In this document: positions 1 through 8,493 of the stretch, piece after piece
Position numbering within the stretch: the stretch's first letter is position 1
Layout of the letters: every line of letters begins with the position of its first letter
Assembly: GCA_017961625.1 (NCBI GenBank)
Contig: JAGCWY010000084.1
Coordinates: 1-64,000 of the forward strand
Source of the DNA: Ruminococcus sp.
Lineage (GTDB): Bacteria > Bacillota > Clostridia > Oscillospirales > Ruminococcaceae
DNA: 64,000 bases
Reading direction: 5' to 3'
Position numbers and translations under genes: made by a program
The notes under the pieces: model-generated
Database searches by the model: none
Seen by the model: the letters and a program-made list of their open reading frames with translations, nothing else
Told to the model about the DNA's origin: nothing

Positions 1-74
1 CATTTTTTCTTCGTGCTTGTTCGTTATACCCTGTTTATGGGGAATTTGAGAAGTTTTCAACAATTAACATGAAA

Positions 75-119
75 AACACAGTTGCCCCTTCAAATTTTTC
101 TTGAAGAGGCAACTGTGTT
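75..119 (-). terminator. Intrinsic terminator downstream of htrA
   Basis: A 16-bp stem with one mismatch (75-90 against 104-119) is followed on the minus strand by a short T run. It lies about 70 bases past the htrA stop codon, so it probably ends that transcript. Confidence 0.75.
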
Positions 120-187
120 GTTTTGGTGGGCTGTTTTTTTATAGCCCCTGTTTTTTTTATTTATAAGGAGTGTAAAAATGAAGATTA

Positions 188-1672
188 TCAGTTATCTGTT
201 TCTGATCTGTGCTTTTTGGAGGTCGTTTCCTCTTCGTCGCTGCTATCGTCTTCGTCTTTCTCAGATTTACTGTTTTTCTTTGCCTTTTCCGGTTCCTTTT
301 CTTCAAGGGTTACCTCTACTGTCTTTTCTTCACCGTTTCTGACAAGTATTACCTCTACCTTGTCACCTGCGGATAAAGCGTTAAGCTCAGCGATTAGGTC
401 AGAGTCTGACTTTATAGTCTGACCGTTGAAGGAAACGATTATATCATTTTCCTTTATGCCAGCATTTTCAGCAGCACTGCCTTCATTGACAGTTGCTACA
501 AATACACCTACAGGGAGATTGTACATTTTTGATGCGGTTTCCGTAACATTGCGGCAGGTTATACCGAGCTGAGCCTTTCCTGTAACATAGCCGAATTTCA
601 TAAGATCATCAATGATACTTGCTGTTGTGTTTGAAGGGATAGCAAAGCCGATACCTTCTATAGAAGCTTCAGACGAACCGTAAGATGATGACATCTTTGA
701 AGAATTGATACCGATTACCTGACCGTACTTATTGATAAGCGGACCGCCGGAGTTTCCGGAGTTTATAGCTGCATCGGTTTGAATAAGGTTCATTGCCTTG
801 TTATTTATTGTGATGTGACGACCGAGACCTGAGATCATACCGCCGGTAACTGTGTCCATAAGGTCAAAGCCGAGAGGATTTCCTATAGCGATAACGGATT
901 CGCCGAGTTTTAACTCGTCGCTGTTGCCGAATTCAGCAGCAGTAAGACCTGTTTCGTCTATCTTTAATACTGCAAGATCACAGTCAACGTCATATCCAAT
1001 TACCTCAGCATCGTAGGATTTTTCATTATCAAGGAGGACAGAAACACTTGAAGCCTCGTATGCGCCGTATTCGTTGTCATAGATCACGTGGGCGTTTGTT
1101 ACGATATATCCGTTTTCAGATATGATAACACCTGTGCCAGTGCCTTTGTATTCTTTCTCGGAAGTACCGCTACTTCCGCTTCTGCCGTTGCCGTAGCCGA
1201 AATCAAATCCACCGAAGTCAAAACCATCGAAGCCGAAGTCAGAGAAAGGATTTATTGACTGCTGTACTTCCATAGTGAATGTGGACTCAACGCCTACTAC
1301 AGAGGGAAGTACCTTTTCTACGATTTCCTCGGTGGAGAGTGTACTGCCGCCTATCGCCTCAGGCTTGATTATGCTTACTGCCTGAGATGCAAGAGAGTCT
1401 CTTTTGCTCTCCTTTGTTGTTGTCTCGGTTTCATCCTCAGTCTCTTCTGCTACAGAAGTGCTGCGGAGAGAGTTCTCGCGTGAGAAAATACGGTAGCCCT
1501 CGATGGAGCCTGCCGAAACTATACCCATTGCGACTACGAATGCGGCTATCTTCAGGAAGGAGTGCTTCTTTTCTTTCTTGGGCGCCTGCTGACTGTCAGT
1601 GCTGAAGCCATTATATCCCTCAATATTTTTATTCTCATCGTTGTTATTGAAATTGTAATTGTACTCACCCAT
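188..1672 (-). CDS. htrA: HtrA/DegP-type membrane-anchored serine protease with PDZ domain
   Basis: Trypsin-like quality-control protease that degrades misfolded exported proteins at the outer face of the membrane. The product has a short cytosolic Asn-rich head, one membrane anchor near residues 40-60, then the S1C domain with His195 (TNAHVI), Asp232 (DCDLAVLK) and Ser308 (GNSGGPL), and one PDZ domain near residues 370-460. A Lys/Glu/Ser-rich tail of about 35 residues ends the protein. A Gly/Phe/Asp-rich insert lies just before the catalytic core. I chose the ATG at 1672 over a GTG at 1681 because AAAGGAAAG sits 8 bases upstream of it. The gene stands alone and ends at a terminator. Family membership is secure; the substrates are unknown. 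Confidence 0.93.
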   Translation of the reverse strand: MGEYNYNFNNNDENKNIEGYNGFSTDSQQAPKKEKKHSFLKIAAFVVAMGIVSAGSIEGYRIFSRENSLRSTSVAEETEDETETTTKESKRDSLASQAVSIIKPEAIGGSTLSTEEIVEKVLPSVVGVESTFTMEVQQSINPFSDFGFDGFDFGGFDFGYGNGRSGSSGTSEKEYKGTGTGVIISENGYIVTNAHVIYDNEYGAYEASSVSVLLDNEKSYDAEVIGYDVDCDLAVLKIDETGLTAAEFGNSDELKLGESVIAIGNPLGFDLMDTVTGGMISGLGRHITINNKAMNLIQTDAAINSGNSGGPLINKYGQVIGINSSKMSSSYGSSEASIEGIGFAIPSNTTASIIDDLMKFGYVTGKAQLGITCRNVTETASKMYNLPVGVFVATVNEGSAAENAGIKENDIIVSFNGQTIKSDSDLIAELNALSAGDKVEVILVRNGEEKTVEVTLEEKEPEKAKKNSKSEKDEDDSSDEEETTSKKHRSETDN

Positions 1673-2117
1673 AATAATCACTTTCCTTTTCGATTATTTT
1701 TTCTGAGGTTCTCCCTCAGCCTGTGATTATATTATATTCGGCCTTTGTGATACTAATTTGCGGTATTTGTATAGCTTTTGAGAAGTTTTTGTGTATTTTT
1801 TTTCACATTTCTTCGCCCAATGTGAAAAATGTGAAATCCTGATAACAGACTAAATGGCGATATATCATGCTTTGCATCATTTCAGCTCCGCCGTGGGAAG
1901 TAGTTTGCGGAAATATTCTCAAGCACTAGCTTTTCACATTTCTCACATATTCATAGCTCTGGCTGATGGAACTTTATTATATCGTCTGTTTCGGGTCATA
2001 ATTGTGCCCTGTCCTAAGTTGAAAAACAAGTGACTGCAAGTTTTTCTCCGTGTGGCTTGCTATTTTCGGTAATATATGGTATAATAAAAAATATTATTAT
2101 ATAAGGAAAGGAAATTT
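1673..2117. other. Intergenic region between htrA and the CNNM gene
   Basis: No gene seen. The decamer TTTCACATTT occurs at 1801-1810 and 1932-1941 and in inverted orientation at 1827-1836, with a near copy at 1819. These may be regulator sites for htrA, which is transcribed away from here, but no clear minus-strand -35 was found. A plus-strand promoter lies at 2057-2085. Confidence 0.4.
2057..2085 (+). promoter_or_regulatory. Sigma-A promoter for the CNNM gene
   Basis: TTGCTA (-35) and TATAAT (-10) are separated by 17 bp, with the start codon 33 bp downstream of the -10. Confidence 0.75.
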
Positions 2118-3389
2118 ATGGACAGTTCAGATATATGGAAGATAGTTCTCGTCATTGCTATGATGATATTTTCAGCGCTCTTTTCGGGCACTGAGACCGC
2201 TTTTTCCAGTGTAAACAAGCTCCGCCTCAAAAACTATGAGGCTCAGGGCAGCAAAAAGGCTAAAAAGGCTCTGAAGCTCGCTAACCGTTTCGACGAGGTG
2301 CTGACGGCTGTGCTTATCGGTAATAATATCGTAAATATCGCCACATCTTCAGTGAGCACTCTTGTGTTCATAAAGTTGGTTGGAAGTAAAGGACCAGCTG
2401 TTTCTACGATAGTCATCACTGTGCTTGTGTTGGTATTCTGCGAAGTGCTGCCAAAGTCCTACGCCAAGAAGAACGCTGAGAAGCTTGCACTTGCATTTGC
2501 AACACCGCTGACATTTCTTGTTACGGTGTTCAAGCCCTTTGTGTGGCTGCTCAACAAGCTTTCATCGGCTATATCCAAGGGTGATAAATCTCCAAGCGTT
2601 ACCGAGGATGAGCTTAAGTATATGATTGACGAGATCGAGGAGCAGGGTGTTATCGAGGAGCAGGAGAGTGAGCTGGTAAAGAGCGCTCTTGAATTTGATG
2701 AGATAACAGTAAATGAGATACTTATCCCGAGAGTCAAGGTCATAGGCGTTGAGCTAGGCTCCACTATTGACGAGATTAAGGAGCTTTTCAGCCGTGAGAT
2801 GTACTCACGTCTACCTGTGTATGAGAAGAGTCTTGATGATATCAAGGGTATAATTACTAACAAGGCGTTCTTTAAGATGCTTATTGAGGGGGGCGGCGAT
2901 ATCGCTCCTATTATACAAGAGGTACCACATATTGCCGATACCAAGCTTATAAGCGAGGCTATGCGCGATATGCAGCGTTCAAAGGTACACCTTGCAGTAG
3001 TTATAGACCAGTACGGTGGAACAAAGGGCATAGTTACCCTTGAGGACATAATCGAGGAGCTTGTGGGCGAGATATATGACGAGGACGATGAGATAGAGAC
3101 CAATATAATGATGCTTGCTCCCGACAAATACGAGGTCGCAGGTGATATGAGCATAAGCGATATGCTGGATATGCTCGACCTTGACGAAAATATGATCACC
3201 ACGGATTATACCTCTGTAGGAGGCTGGGTGACCGATGTTATGGAACATATCCCCGAGGCAGGCGAAACTGCCGAGAGCAGTATCTTCCGTATCACAGTCG
3301 CTGAGGTCAACGAACAGACTGTGGAAAAGGTAATAATTGAGGTTCTCCCTGTTGATGACAATGAGGAAGAGGACGAGGATGAGGAATAA
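2118..3389 (+). CDS. CNNM/CorC (hemolysin C-like) membrane transporter-type protein
   Basis: Integral membrane protein of the DUF21-CBS-CorC_HlyC family, whose members take part in Mg2+/Co2+ efflux or cation homeostasis. The first ~145 residues form the DUF21 membrane domain (SALFSGTETAFSS and two further hydrophobic segments). A paired CBS domain follows near residues 195-320, with the typical IPRVKVIGV and VVIDQYGGTKGIVTLEDIIEELVGEI stretches, and then the CorC-type C-terminal domain. The tail is very acidic (runs of Asp/Glu). AAGGAAAGG precedes the ATG. The gene is a single transcription unit with its own promoter and a terminator shared with the convergent kinase gene. Family is certain; the transported ion cannot be read from sequence. 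Confidence 0.92.
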   Translation: MDSSDIWKIVLVIAMMIFSALFSGTETAFSSVNKLRLKNYEAQGSKKAKKALKLANRFDEVLTAVLIGNNIVNIATSSVSTLVFIKLVGSKGPAVSTIVITVLVLVFCEVLPKSYAKKNAEKLALAFATPLTFLVTVFKPFVWLLNKLSSAISKGDKSPSVTEDELKYMIDEIEEQGVIEEQESELVKSALEFDEITVNEILIPRVKVIGVELGSTIDEIKELFSREMYSRLPVYEKSLDDIKGIITNKAFFKMLIEGGGDIAPIIQEVPHIADTKLISEAMRDMQRSKVHLAVVIDQYGGTKGIVTLEDIIEELVGEIYDEDDEIETNIMMLAPDKYEVAGDMSISDMLDMLDLDENMITTDYTSVGGWVTDVMEHIPEAGETAESSIFRITVAEVNEQTVEKVIIEVLPVDDNEEEDEDEE

Positions 3390-3390
3390 A

Positions 3391-3421
3391 AAAAGGGACT
3401 GTACAAAACATGTCCCTTTTT
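3391..3421. terminator. Bidirectional terminator between convergent genes
   Basis: Stem AAAAGGGAC (3391-3399) pairs with GTCCCTTTT (3412-3420), with A and T runs on both sides. The left arm continues as GGGACTGTACAAAA, which matches the ends of the MITE-like elements at 20316 and 37399, so the terminator may derive from such an element. Confidence 0.75.
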
Positions 3422-3424
3422 TAT

Positions 3425-4741
3425 TTATTCTACTGTTCCTTCGCTTCTGCCAATAGTGAGGACAAAGCCTTTATTTATCGGCATAATACCGTTGGGATCT
3501 ACAGTTTTTACAGTATTATCGGGAAGCGTTACGTTCCATGTCTGCTGAGTGAGATTACGGAGAGCGTGTTTGCTAGGGTCCTTCTTATTGCGGACCACCT
3601 CGCCGATTATCTTGTGGAAGTCTCCTTCGGTATCGCTTGCCATGCCTTCGTACAACTTGGCTCCTCCGAATGCAGGGAGCTCAAAGCGCTTGAACTTTAT
3701 GCTCTCAGTACAGGTAAGTTGACCGCCGCAGTACATACAGCTTACAGAGTATTTGGGAGTGATGAATGTCTCCTTGCCGCAGTGAGGGCAGGGAACTGTC
3801 TCGCTCCTTAGTTTTACAAAGGCGTCAAGCCATGTCATTTCGATAACACGGTCGTAAGGCGGCTTTACCGAACTCTTGCCGAAGGACTGTATAAACAGGT
3901 CACGTATATAATCAGGGTATATCTTCCAGAAACGGAGAGTATTTGTATTCAGCTGGTTGTTTGCAGCGTTGCGGTCGTCTTCTGGGTCGAGAACGAATAC
4001 TGGGTCAGAGCCGTAGAACTTCTTTTCAAGCTCCGGCGTCATACATGGTGGGGTGGAGTATTTACCCTCCAGCGGGTGCTCGATAAAGAGCATACGAAAG
4101 AGTATAACCGCCAGTGAGAAGCGGTCGGAGCGCTTGTCGGGATGGCCGCCAAGAACTACTTCGGGAGCCATATAGCGCTGTTTACCGGCAATACCGAAGT
4201 TCACGCCTCTTTCGGATACGTTGTCGTTATCACAGATAAGCACATCGCCGTTCTTCGGGTCTATGAAGAAGTTTCCATTATTGAGATCCTGATAGCTATA
4301 GCCGTCGTTATGTAGGGCGCGGAATCCTTCTATTATATTTATTGCAGCGTTGCAGCGTGCGGTTATATTTGCGAAGCTAGCCTTCATACGTCGCGTTTTA
4401 GGATCCCACAGCAGAAAGCGTGTCAGCTCCTCATAGCCTGAGGGACGGAGGGGCATTATATATCCGAATGAGCCGTCTATCCAGTTGGAGAGCTCCTCAG
4501 GCCATAGGAAAGCCTTTGTGGGAGCGCCTTTCTTTATGTTTGCTTTCAGGTTCTCGTAGAATTCCTGAGGGTTCTTCATTTTTTCGACTGTGGACTTGTG
4601 GTACCATTTGAGAGCCATTTGCTTGCCGTTACACTCTACTCTGTATACGTTTCCCTGACCGCCGCCGCCGAGGAATTCAAGGATAGTGAAAGATGAATTA
4701 TATACTGTTTTGCCTGTGAAGCCAACTTTGAGTTCTGCCAT
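3425..4741 (-). CDS. Divergent Ser/Thr protein kinase-like protein with zinc ribbon
   Basis: Cytosolic protein with a eukaryotic-type kinase fold. The glycine loop is LGGGGQGNVY (residues 24-33) and the ATP-anchoring Lys45 lies in ALKWY. The catalytic loop reads YQDLNNGN (Asp152, Asn157) instead of HRD, and the metal-binding motif is CDNDN rather than DFG. This pattern is seen in bacterial kinases that often sit with phosphatase or von Willebrand-domain genes, but none is adjacent here. After the kinase, a four-cysteine ribbon (CPHC near residue 318 and CMYC near 335) leads into a short beta-rich C-terminal domain of unknown type. AAAGGAG precedes the ATG. Activity is likely but unproven given the variant motifs. 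Confidence 0.8.
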   Translation of the reverse strand: MAELKVGFTGKTVYNSSFTILEFLGGGGQGNVYRVECNGKQMALKWYHKSTVEKMKNPQEFYENLKANIKKGAPTKAFLWPEELSNWIDGSFGYIMPLRPSGYEELTRFLLWDPKTRRMKASFANITARCNAAINIIEGFRALHNDGYSYQDLNNGNFFIDPKNGDVLICDNDNVSERGVNFGIAGKQRYMAPEVVLGGHPDKRSDRFSLAVILFRMLFIEHPLEGKYSTPPCMTPELEKKFYGSDPVFVLDPEDDRNAANNQLNTNTLRFWKIYPDYIRDLFIQSFGKSSVKPPYDRVIEMTWLDAFVKLRSETVPCPHCGKETFITPKYSVSCMYCGGQLTCTESIKFKRFELPAFGGAKLYEGMASDTEGDFHKIIGEVVRNKKDPSKHALRNLTQQTWNVTLPDNTVKTVDPNGIMPINKGFVLTIGRSEGTVE

Positions 4742-4765
4742 GATATGCTCCTTTCGCTTTTAAGA

Positions 4766-5704
4766 TCAAATGTTTGAAAATTCTTCGTTCTGCGGTTTTT
4801 TGTTTGAAGTAGTGGTATCTGTAGCCACGGTTGTGTTCTCGGACTGTGAACTGCTCTCTGACGGGGTAGTCGCTGGAGCTGCGCTGACAGCTACGGTATT
4901 CTGACAGAGCCAGTCGCACCAGTCGGAATAGTACATTGCCAGAACGTGCAAACCGTCGCTTGTGATATCTGCCTGAAGAGCGCCGTTTTCGTCGTCGAAT
5001 ATTGGGTTTACATCTATATAGTATACCCTGCTGTTGTCAGCCATTTCCTGAAGATTGCCGTTGAGAGTGTTTATCCTATCATTGTTTATTACTGAATCTT
5101 CCTTGTATGAAGCAACATGGAGATTTGCCTGTAAATAGATGATAGCGTTTGGCTGTGCCTCCTTGATGCCATCGATGAAACGTCTGTATTTTGCGGTGGT
5201 ACCTTCGATATCGTTTCCTATTTCATTTACGCCGAGCATCACGTATATCTTGGCGTATTGCTTCTTGCGAAGCTTGTCCCACGCCGTCATATCGTCTACA
5301 GTTGACTCATCTATGCGTGATACCATAAGACCCTTGTCACAAAAATAATCCGCGTTTTTCAGTGTGCCGTAGAGCTTTATGCCGACTGTACGCGAGTCAC
5401 CGATGAACAGAGCGTCGTCGAAATACTCCATGCCGCTATTTACAAAAATGTTCTGCGAAGTAATGGGCTCCGTAGTCTGTTCCGTGGTAGCTATTTCACC
5501 TTCTGAGGTAGGTTGCACATCTGTAGCTCCCTGCTGAGGGGCAGTAGCTTCGGAAGGCTGAGTTGCAGCAATAGACTCCTTGGCCGCTGTCTTCTGCTTT
5601 TTTATCTCGCTGTTGTTCCATATCTGTTTATATATGAAGGGTGAAGCGACAAAGCAGGTGATAAGAAGTATTACTGTATATATGCATTGTTTTAACTTGC
5701 TCAA
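4766..5704 (-). CDS. Membrane-anchored SGNH/GDSL hydrolase-like protein, MBOAT partner
   Basis: A single N-terminal membrane segment (about residues 7-28) and a Ser/Thr/Gln/Glu-rich linker lead to an extracytoplasmic SGNH domain. The nucleophile block is FIGDSRTVG and the C-terminal catalytic pair is DGLHV. A second low-complexity Thr/Ser tail follows. It lies 12 bases downstream of the MBOAT gene on the same strand; such pairs transfer acyl groups to cell-wall or exocellular polysaccharides, as in alginate- or wall-acetylation systems. The start is TTG: AAGGAG lies 8 bases upstream and no in-frame ATG is near. The enzyme could act as an O-acetyltransferase or as an esterase; the glycan acceptor is unknown. 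Confidence 0.85.
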   Translation of the reverse strand: MSKLKQCIYTVILLITCFVASPFIYKQIWNNSEIKKQKTAAKESIAATQPSEATAPQQGATDVQPTSEGEIATTEQTTEPITSQNIFVNSGMEYFDDALFIGDSRTVGIKLYGTLKNADYFCDKGLMVSRIDESTVDDMTAWDKLRKKQYAKIYVMLGVNEIGNDIEGTTAKYRRFIDGIKEAQPNAIIYLQANLHVASYKEDSVINNDRINTLNGNLQEMADNSRVYYIDVNPIFDDENGALQADITSDGLHVLAMYYSDWCDWLCQNTVAVSAAPATTPSESSSQSENTTVATDTTTSNKKPQNEEFSNI

Positions 5705-5716
5705 TTTTTTCTCTCC

Positions 5717-7108
5717 TTAAAATCTGAAATACATGAAGGGATCGTCAAGTCCCTTGTACATGCAGTAAACGGAAGCCCAGAATACTGCAAGCAGAGCTAT
5801 GACAGTGATAAAGGAATTCTTTATTTTCTTGTATAGTGCTTCCGGCAGCCTTGTTGAGAATATCAGTGCCGCTGCGAAGTATTTCCAGTAATCCTTCCAG
5901 TATTCTTTATAATCTCCCTCCATTACCGCGTAGGTCTTCTGCGGAAGGAATGGAAGAAGTCTCTTAAAGTATATACCCAGCTCATGAAAGTCTGTTATTG
6001 CAAATATCAGCCATGTAAGCGGTATGATAAGTAGCATATACGCATGTCCGAGAGGCTTTATTTTATTGAGAGTTTTGCCTGTCCAGAACTTTTCGCTCAT
6101 TATTATAAGGAACAGGACCATTCCCCATAGGACGAAATTCCAGCTAGCTCCGTGCCATAGGCCGGTGAACAGCCATACTATGAAAGTATTGAACACCATT
6201 CGCTTGCTGCCCTTGCGGTTTCCACCGAGGGGAATATATATGTAGTCCCTAAACCATGAGCCTAGAGTAATATGCCAGCGCCTCCAGAACTCCGTCATTG
6301 TCAGCGACATATAAGGGTGGTCAAAGTTCTTGGGAATATTGAAGCCCATTACTCTTCCGAGACCTATCGCCATGAGGGAGTAGCCGCAGAAATCGAAGTA
6401 AAGCTGGAAAGAGTAGGCGAAAATTCCGAGCCACGCAAGACGTGAGGATACGCTTTGATAGCCTATCATGGCGATATCGCTCCACAGTCCGCCTATCTGA
6501 TTGGCAATGAGCACCTTATAGCCGAGACCTATAGTGAAGGTCTTAAGACCGTCTTCAACTCTGTGTATCGCATGGGAGCGGCTTTTGAGCTCCTTTGCAA
6601 CGTGATCGTAGGTCACTATGGGACCTGCTATGAGCTGAGGAAACATGGTTATATAAGCTCCATAGTTTATCAGGTTCTTTTCGGCTTTAGCCTTGCCTCT
6701 GAAAACGTCTATTATATATGAGACGTTCTGGAAGGTGTAGAAACTGATACCTATGGGGAGTATGATATCCTTTACAGTAAAGCTCTGGTGGAAGAAATGA
6801 TTGATATTCTCAGTGCCGAAGGTCCAGTACTTGAAGAATATTAGCCACCAGAAGTTGAAGAGTATACCAAATGTCAACCACAGCTTTTTTGTATATCTGC
6901 TGTGCTCTATAAACTGTCCGACGATGAAGTTGAGTAAGACAGTGAGCAGGAAGAGCAGAATGTAGACAGGTTTTTTTACGCCGAAACTATAGAAAACAAC
7001 GCTTCCGGTGAAAAGTACGAAATTCTTGTACTCTTTACGTACAGCCGCGTAAGCTATCATAAAAACAGGCAGGAATATAAAGATAAATTCCAAGCTGCTG
7101 AATACCAA
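5717..7108 (-). CDS. MBOAT family membrane O-acyltransferase (AlgI/DltB-like)
   Basis: Polytopic membrane acyltransferase that moves an acyl group across the membrane for glycan O-acylation. The family hallmarks are FWRRWHITLGSWFRDYIYIPLGG and the catalytic histidine in TGLWHGASWNFVLWG. About ten or more hydrophobic segments cover the whole protein. I start it at the TTG at 7108, because the protein then begins MVFSSLEF like most family members and AAAGGG lies about 9 bases upstream; the GTG at 7117 would overlap the ribosome binding site. A consensus promoter lies at 7208-7236. The SGNH gene follows, and the two probably form one operon. Confidence 0.92.
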   Translation of the reverse strand: MVFSSLEFIFIFLPVFMIAYAAVRKEYKNFVLFTGSVVFYSFGVKKPVYILLFLLTVLLNFIVGQFIEHSRYTKKLWLTFGILFNFWWLIFFKYWTFGTENINHFFHQSFTVKDIILPIGISFYTFQNVSYIIDVFRGKAKAEKNLINYGAYITMFPQLIAGPIVTYDHVAKELKSRSHAIHRVEDGLKTFTIGLGYKVLIANQIGGLWSDIAMIGYQSVSSRLAWLGIFAYSFQLYFDFCGYSLMAIGLGRVMGFNIPKNFDHPYMSLTMTEFWRRWHITLGSWFRDYIYIPLGGNRKGSKRMVFNTFIVWLFTGLWHGASWNFVLWGMVLFLIIMSEKFWTGKTLNKIKPLGHAYMLLIIPLTWLIFAITDFHELGIYFKRLLPFLPQKTYAVMEGDYKEYWKDYWKYFAAALIFSTRLPEALYKKIKNSFITVIALLAVFWASVYCMYKGLDDPFMYFRF

Positions 7109-7207
7109 ATATATCACCCTTTAGTTAATTCATTTGTTAGAGCTCATGCTGATTTATGTGCCTGCATAATCAGCGGAAAATAGCATTATAAAAACTCATA
7201 CATTATT

Positions 7208-7236
7208 ATTTTACACGTTTGTCAATTAAATGTCAA
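7208..7236 (-). promoter_or_regulatory. Promoter of the MBOAT-SGNH operon
   Basis: On the minus strand, TTGACA (7231-7236) and TAAAAT (7208-7213) are 17 bp apart, about 100 bp upstream of the MBOAT start. Confidence 0.75.
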
Positions 7237-7275
7237 TACCTTTGAGATAATGTGGCAATTTGTAACAAATCGCCG

Positions 7276-7360
7276 CTTACAAGTTATCAGTTATTAGTTA
7301 TTAGTGATTAGTAGGGACAGCTCCATCGGTGACCCAAGTCATTTGCCGTTAACTTGTAAG
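7276..7360. repeat. Short inverted-repeat element
   Basis: CTTACAAGTTA (7276-7286) and its exact complement (7350-7360) flank about 63 bases containing AGTTAT/AGTTATT short repeats. It could be a decayed MITE-like element or a long hairpin. It lies in the 526-base gene-free stretch between the MBOAT operon and folD. Confidence 0.4.
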
Positions 7361-7450
7361 GGCGTCGTATCATACCAACGTGTTTTATGGAATAAATAAC
7401 ATGAAGTTTTTTGTGAATTATAAATCACATGACTACACATAAGCCACAAA

Positions 7451-7484
7451 AAACAAACCTCAGCAGAAATGCTGAGGTTTGTTT
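7451..7484 (-). terminator. Terminator of the M16-lgt-folD operon
   Basis: A perfect 14-bp stem (AAACAAACCTCAGC, 7451-7464, with 7471-7484) has a 6-base loop and a T run on the minus strand. It sits about 150 bases beyond folD. The rest of the 7118-7634 gap shows no gene. Confidence 0.75.
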
Positions 7485-7634
7485 TATATTTACGGGCAAA
7501 TAATATCCCAACATGAGCCGCTATCCTATGTTAGCTTTGCTGACATTATCATATATTACTTGGTAGTCACAGTACAAATACGCTAATGGCTAATATTTCG
7601 ATTCAAATAATTACGCATTATAAATTGCACATTA

Positions 7635-8492
7635 TCACTCAATCCCTGCCTGCTGTTTAGCTGCTGTAAGGGTGTTCTTCATCAGCATAGCGATAGTCAT
7701 GGGACCAACACCGCCGGGTACGGGAGTAATGAATGAAGCTTTCTTCTCTGCTGACTCGAACTCAACGTCGCCACAAAGCTTGCCGTTATCAAGGCGATTC
7801 ATACCCACGTCAATAACAACAGCGCCTTCTTTTATCATGTCGCCGGTAACAAAGTTAGCGCGTCCGATAGCAACTACAAGGATATCAGCACCGAGGCATA
7901 CTTCCTTGAGATTCTTCGTCTTGGAGTGGCAGATAGTGACTGTTCCGTTCTTCTGTAGGAGTAGCATTGCCTGGGGCTTGCCAACGATATTGCTTCTGCC
8001 GATAACTACGCACTGCTTGCCAGTGATATCTGTTCCCGTGCTTTCGATAAGGCGCATAACGCCAGCAGGAGTGCAGGGGAGGAAGGAATAATCGCCAATC
8101 ATTATCTTTCCAACGTTTATGGGGTGGAAAGCGTCAACATCCTTTTCGGGTGAGATAGCGTTGATTATAGCCTTCTCGTCGATATGCTTGGGGAGTGGAA
8201 GCTGTACCAGTATGCCGTTTACTCTTGTATCACGGTTGAGCACGTTAACAAGATCGAGGAGTTGCTCCTGTGTAGTAGACTCCTCCAATGCGTACTCATA
8301 AGACTGGAATCCTACAGCCTCGCATGCTTTCTTTTTGTTGTTGACGTATACTCTTGAAGCAGGATTATTTCCAACGATAACTACCGCAAGACCTACCTTT
8401 AAACCCATTTCCTCTTTGAGTTTTGATGCTTCATCGGCTACTTCCTGTTTTACTGTTGCGGAAACTGCTTTTCCGTCGATTATCTGTGCCAT
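7635..8492 (-). CDS. folD: Bifunctional methylene-THF dehydrogenase / methenyl-THF cyclohydrolase
   Basis: Cytosolic one-carbon enzyme that interconverts 5,10-methylene-, methenyl- and 10-formyl-tetrahydrofolate using NADP(H). It starts MAQIIDGKAV, has the catalytic lysine region YVNNKKKAC, the Rossmann motif GRSNIVGKP and the terminal PGGVGPMT signature. At 285 residues it is family-typical. AGGAGGA at 8501-8507 fixes the ATG at 8492. An upstream in-frame extension is only the lgt tail read in another frame. The start is one base past the lgt stop, so the two are almost certainly co-transcribed. Confidence 0.97.
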   Translation of the reverse strand: MAQIIDGKAVSATVKQEVADEASKLKEEMGLKVGLAVVIVGNNPASRVYVNNKKKACEAVGFQSYEYALEESTTQEQLLDLVNVLNRDTRVNGILVQLPLPKHIDEKAIINAISPEKDVDAFHPINVGKIMIGDYSFLPCTPAGVMRLIESTGTDITGKQCVVIGRSNIVGKPQAMLLLQKNGTVTICHSKTKNLKEVCLGADILVVAIGRANFVTGDMIKEGAVVIDVGMNRLDNGKLCGDVEFESAEKKASFITPVPGGVGPMTIAMLMKNTLTAAKQQAGIE

Positions 8493-8493
8493 A

